Source of the DNA: JAUWOY01 sp034431315
GTDB taxonomy: Bacteria; Chloroflexota; Anaerolineae; VGOG01
Reading direction: 5' to 3'
Assembly: GCA_034431315.1 (NCBI GenBank)
Contig: DAOUDK010000062.1
Coordinates: 1-6,629 of the forward strand
DNA: 6,629 nucleotides
This document shows positions 5,801-6,629 of this stretch, piece by piece. Position 1 is the stretch's first letter. Every line of letters begins with the position of its first letter. The notes beneath the pieces were generated by a model. That model worked only from the letters and a program-made list of their open reading frames with translations, did not search any database and had not been told where the DNA came from. The translations under genes and the position numbers were made by a program.

Positions 5801-6026
5801 CACCGTGAATAGAAAGTGTGAGGCATAGTGCCACAAATTGCCGTCGCAGCCCTGTAGGTCTTTGCCAGAAAGGCTCAAGCGGCCTGTAGGTTTCGTCCCC
5901 GCTGCGAGCACGCCACGCCTCGCTGTGCGGAGGAACCGCCACCGGCACCAATGGAGAGGCGCCGGGCCATGAGGTTAGCTGTTTCCTGTGCTCTTGAGAG
6001 AAGCTCCGCAAGGAGATTTCCGCATA
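5790..6026 (+). repeat. Dispersed ATPase-tail repeat, copy 3
   Basis: 237 bp homologous to copy 2 over its whole length at about 85% identity by hand. Translation of 5882-5956 gives ACRFRPRCEHATPRCAEEPP and a few more residues, the end of a peptide-ABC ATPase. A one-base deletion near 5957-5968 then shifts the frame, as in copy 1, and HEVSC appears in another frame. The right end AAGGAGATTTCCGCATA is shared exactly with copy 2. Beyond it copy 3 has about 90 bp with two hairpins before the cassette junction, where copy 2 has only eight bases. It is non-coding in its present state. Confidence 0.8.
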
Positions 6027-6040
6027 AACCCTTTTTGGGG

Positions 6041-6072
6041 GTGAATACGTGGAAAGAGGTCCACATATTCAC
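6041..6072 (+). repeat. Strong hairpin between repeat copy 3 and the cassette junction
   Basis: GTGAATACGTGGA (6041-6053) and TCCACATATTCAC (6060-6072) pair at 12 of 13 positions around the loop AAGAGG; the one mismatch is C6048 with A6065. It has no T run and is not a standard terminator. CATA occurs at both ends of the segment that copy 2 lacks (6023-6026 and 6063-6067 region), consistent with insertion or deletion between short direct repeats. Confidence 0.6.
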
Positions 6073-6125
6073 TAAGGTAGCCAGGATGCCCCCCAGCTTG
6101 CTGGGGGGTGGTTTACTAGTTAGGC
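6070..6125 (+). other. Candidate short, degenerate attC site
   Basis: R''-like CACTAAG (6070-6076) and a perfect R' core GTTAGGC (6119-6125, GTTRRRY) are 56 bp apart end to end, the lower limit of attC size. Between them AGGTAGCCA (6075-6083) pairs loosely with TGGTTTACT (6109-6117 region) around a GC-rich hairpin. CACTAA is complementary to TTAGTG at 5768-5773, the start of this cassette. Against it, R'' ends in AAG instead of the highly conserved AAC, and the preceding hairpin uses part of R''. The R' core itself is convincing; the complete site is tentative. Confidence 0.45.
6089..6108 (+). repeat. GC-rich hairpin, possible stem of an attC or terminator-like structure
   Basis: CCCCCCAG and CTGGGGGG form a perfect 8-bp stem around CTTG, extendable by two wobble pairs. 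A short TGGTTTACT follows, with no run of T, so a Rho-independent terminator is weakly supported. It is more likely the central stem of the short attC-like site. Confidence 0.5.
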
Positions 6126-6167
6126 GGCTGAACGTAGTCAGGAATTCAGCATACACTGGAAGGGAAT

Positions 6168-6536
6168 ATGGCAGCCAAAGCAAGCAAAATGACACCAGTT
6201 TGTACATCTGGGTTACCACAGCGACCCTGTTCTCACGTCATTGGAGATCAAGCAGTTCTGGCGCTACGAAACGTTCTTCCAAAGCAGTGGATATTCCGGG
6301 AAACACAGCCCGACTATGGCATTGACTGCGAAATCGAGATAGTATGCGACGATGGTACAGTAACAGGAGCTATCGTAAAAGGGCAAGTCAAAGGCACGGC
6401 ATCTTCTATCACGGTAAGAAAACTGGGGCTTAGTGTGGCTATTGATAGTGTTCGATATTGGCTTGCACTGCCAGTCCCCGTGGTCATAGTTCGTGTAACT
6501 CAGAATCCCAACCTTTCGGTTCGCTTAAAAATTTGA
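6168..6536 (+). CDS. DUF4365-domain protein, apparently shortened
   Basis: 122 residues from ATG 6168, with GGAAGGGA (6158-6165) just upstream and the cassette core GTTAGGC 43 bases before the start. The sequence HVIGDQAVLALRNVLP, then FRETQPDYGIDCEIEI, then TGAIVKGQVKGT and VRYWLALPVPVVIVRV follows the order of the DUF4365 domain. Asp53, Glu57 and the pair Gln73-x-Lys75 are arranged like the D, E and QxK of PD-(D/E)xK nucleases. A nuclease-like fold is my inference; no activity is established from sequence. The family usually continues past the PVxxVxx strand with another conserved segment, but here the frame changes character after VTQNPN and stops at TGA 6534-6536. So the gene may be truncated or frameshifted near its end. 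It would be the first gene of the cassette that opens at 6120. Confidence 0.65.
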   Translation: MAAKASKMTPVCTSGLPQRPCSHVIGDQAVLALRNVLPKQWIFRETQPDYGIDCEIEIVCDDGTVTGAIVKGQVKGTASSITVRKLGLSVAIDSVRYWLALPVPVVIVRVTQNPNLSVRLKI

Positions 6537-6562
6537 CCAAATCCAAGATTGGGAAGTATAAT
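6533..6562 (+). promoter_or_regulatory. Sigma-70-type promoter for the next gene
   Basis: TTGACC (6533-6538, five of six bases) and a perfect TATAAT (6557-6562) are separated by 18 bases. The -35 box overlaps the stop codon of the DUF4365 gene. A transcript would start near 6569 and lead to ATG 6621. Confidence 0.55.
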
Positions 6563-6620
6563 CATGGTGGTAACCGCCGCATGACAATGTGGCATAACAT
6601 CTTGATTTTGAAGGATAGCC

Positions 6621-6629
6621 ATGACACCA
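6621..6629 (+). CDS. Start of a further gene, running off the window
   Basis: ATG at 6621 is preceded by AAGGA (6611-6615) at five bases and by a good promoter at 6533-6562. Only three codons (Met-Thr-Pro) are visible, so no product can be named. ATG 6581 also opens a frame to the window edge but has only a weak GGTGG ahead of it. Confidence 0.35.

Larger units (their letters stand above)
5768..6119 (+). mobile_element. Probable gene-less integron cassette containing repeat copy 3
   Basis: The segment runs from the crossover point G|TTAGTG (5767/5768) to the next core G|TTAGGC (6119/6120), 352 bp. It holds no convincing gene. It contains two small hairpins at its left end (AGTGC-GCC-GCACT, 5770-5782, and GTGAGCC-AATG-GGCTCAC, 5783-5800), repeat copy 3 (5790-6026), and two strong hairpins (6041-6072 and 6089-6108). 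TTAGTG at its start is complementary to CACTAA (6070-6075) near its end, as for a cassette and its attC. An open frame from 5951 to 6325 crosses the junction and has no support. Together with the peptidase attC this accounts for the 5622-6167 interval. Confidence 0.5.

Noticed and set aside
4246..6011. Similar minus-strand frames in repeat copies 2 and 3 (both reading PHSEAWRARSG...)
   Set aside because: The similarity is what the shared DNA repeat must give in any open frame. There is no ribosome site, and the + strand translation matches a known ATPase domain.
6089..6118. Rho-independent terminator
   Set aside because: The hairpin is strong but no T run follows, and its position just before a GTTAGGC core fits an attC-type stem better.
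5951..6325. Open frame of 124 codons crossing repeat copy 3 and the DUF4365 start
   Set aside because: It spans a cassette junction and two hairpins, overlaps the supported DUF4365 frame and has no conserved content.
1..6629. CRISPR array, tRNA or rRNA genes, transposase
   Set aside because: No regularly spaced short repeats, no cloverleaf or rRNA segments and no transposase motifs were seen on either strand.

Overview
The window looks like bacterial chromosome with one accessory block attached. Positions 1-3228 hold the 3' part of a compact, GC-rich operon on the + strand. It encodes the end of a peptide-type ABC permease (DppC/OppC family), two ATPases (DppD/OppD-like and DppF/OppF-like) and an aspartate/glutamate/hydantoin racemase-family enzyme. 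Start sites with good ribosome binding sites and short spacing support one transcript. The likely job is ATP-driven import of a peptide or amino-acid derivative, with a racemase acting on the imported material. The organism cannot be named from this. The 'CTGCG' palindromic repeat and the GC-rich peptide-transport operon suggest a free-living environmental bacterium, possibly Chloroflexota or a similar lineage (low confidence).

From about 3230 the character changes. Three copies of a fragment of the 3' end of another peptide-ABC ATPase gene (3203-3336, 4337-4572, 5790-6026) alternate with three single genes: a HEPN-domain protein (3387-4307), a zinc peptidase resembling the phage-exclusion family U49/Lit (4626-5621), and a short DUF4365 protein (6168-6536). 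The peptidase gene lies in a textbook-like integron gene cassette (4581-5767). The 5' boundary is GTTAGGG, and a 3' attC of about 130 bp (5644-5773) has L''/L' arms that pair with a single extrahelical G. The left outer arm is complementary over 12 bases to the cassette's own 5' end. A perfect GTTAGGC core at 6119-6125 opens the next cassette, with DUF4365. The two longer repeat copies lead directly into the cassette crossover points at 4580/4581 and 6119/6120. No integrase is visible, so this is a cassette cluster without its integrase in view.

Layout: 1-210 permease end; 212-1228 ATPase 1; 1200-1289 nested palindromic repeat; 1314-2411 ATPase 2 with a palindromic tail; 2422-3228 racemase; 3203-3336 repeat copy 1; 3387-4307 HEPN protein; 4337-4572 repeat copy 2; 4581-5767 peptidase cassette with attC; 5768-6119 gene-less cassette holding repeat copy 3 and two strong hairpins; 6120 onward the DUF4365 cassette; 6533-6562 a candidate promoter and 6621 the start of a further gene that runs off the window.

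Two themes stand out. First, the 3' ends of three successive operon genes (ATPase 1, ATPase 2, racemase) all run into repeat sequence, giving each protein a non-native tail. Second, a fragment of a transporter gene appears to have become part of integron cassette boundaries, next to genes of probable defence or toxin type.
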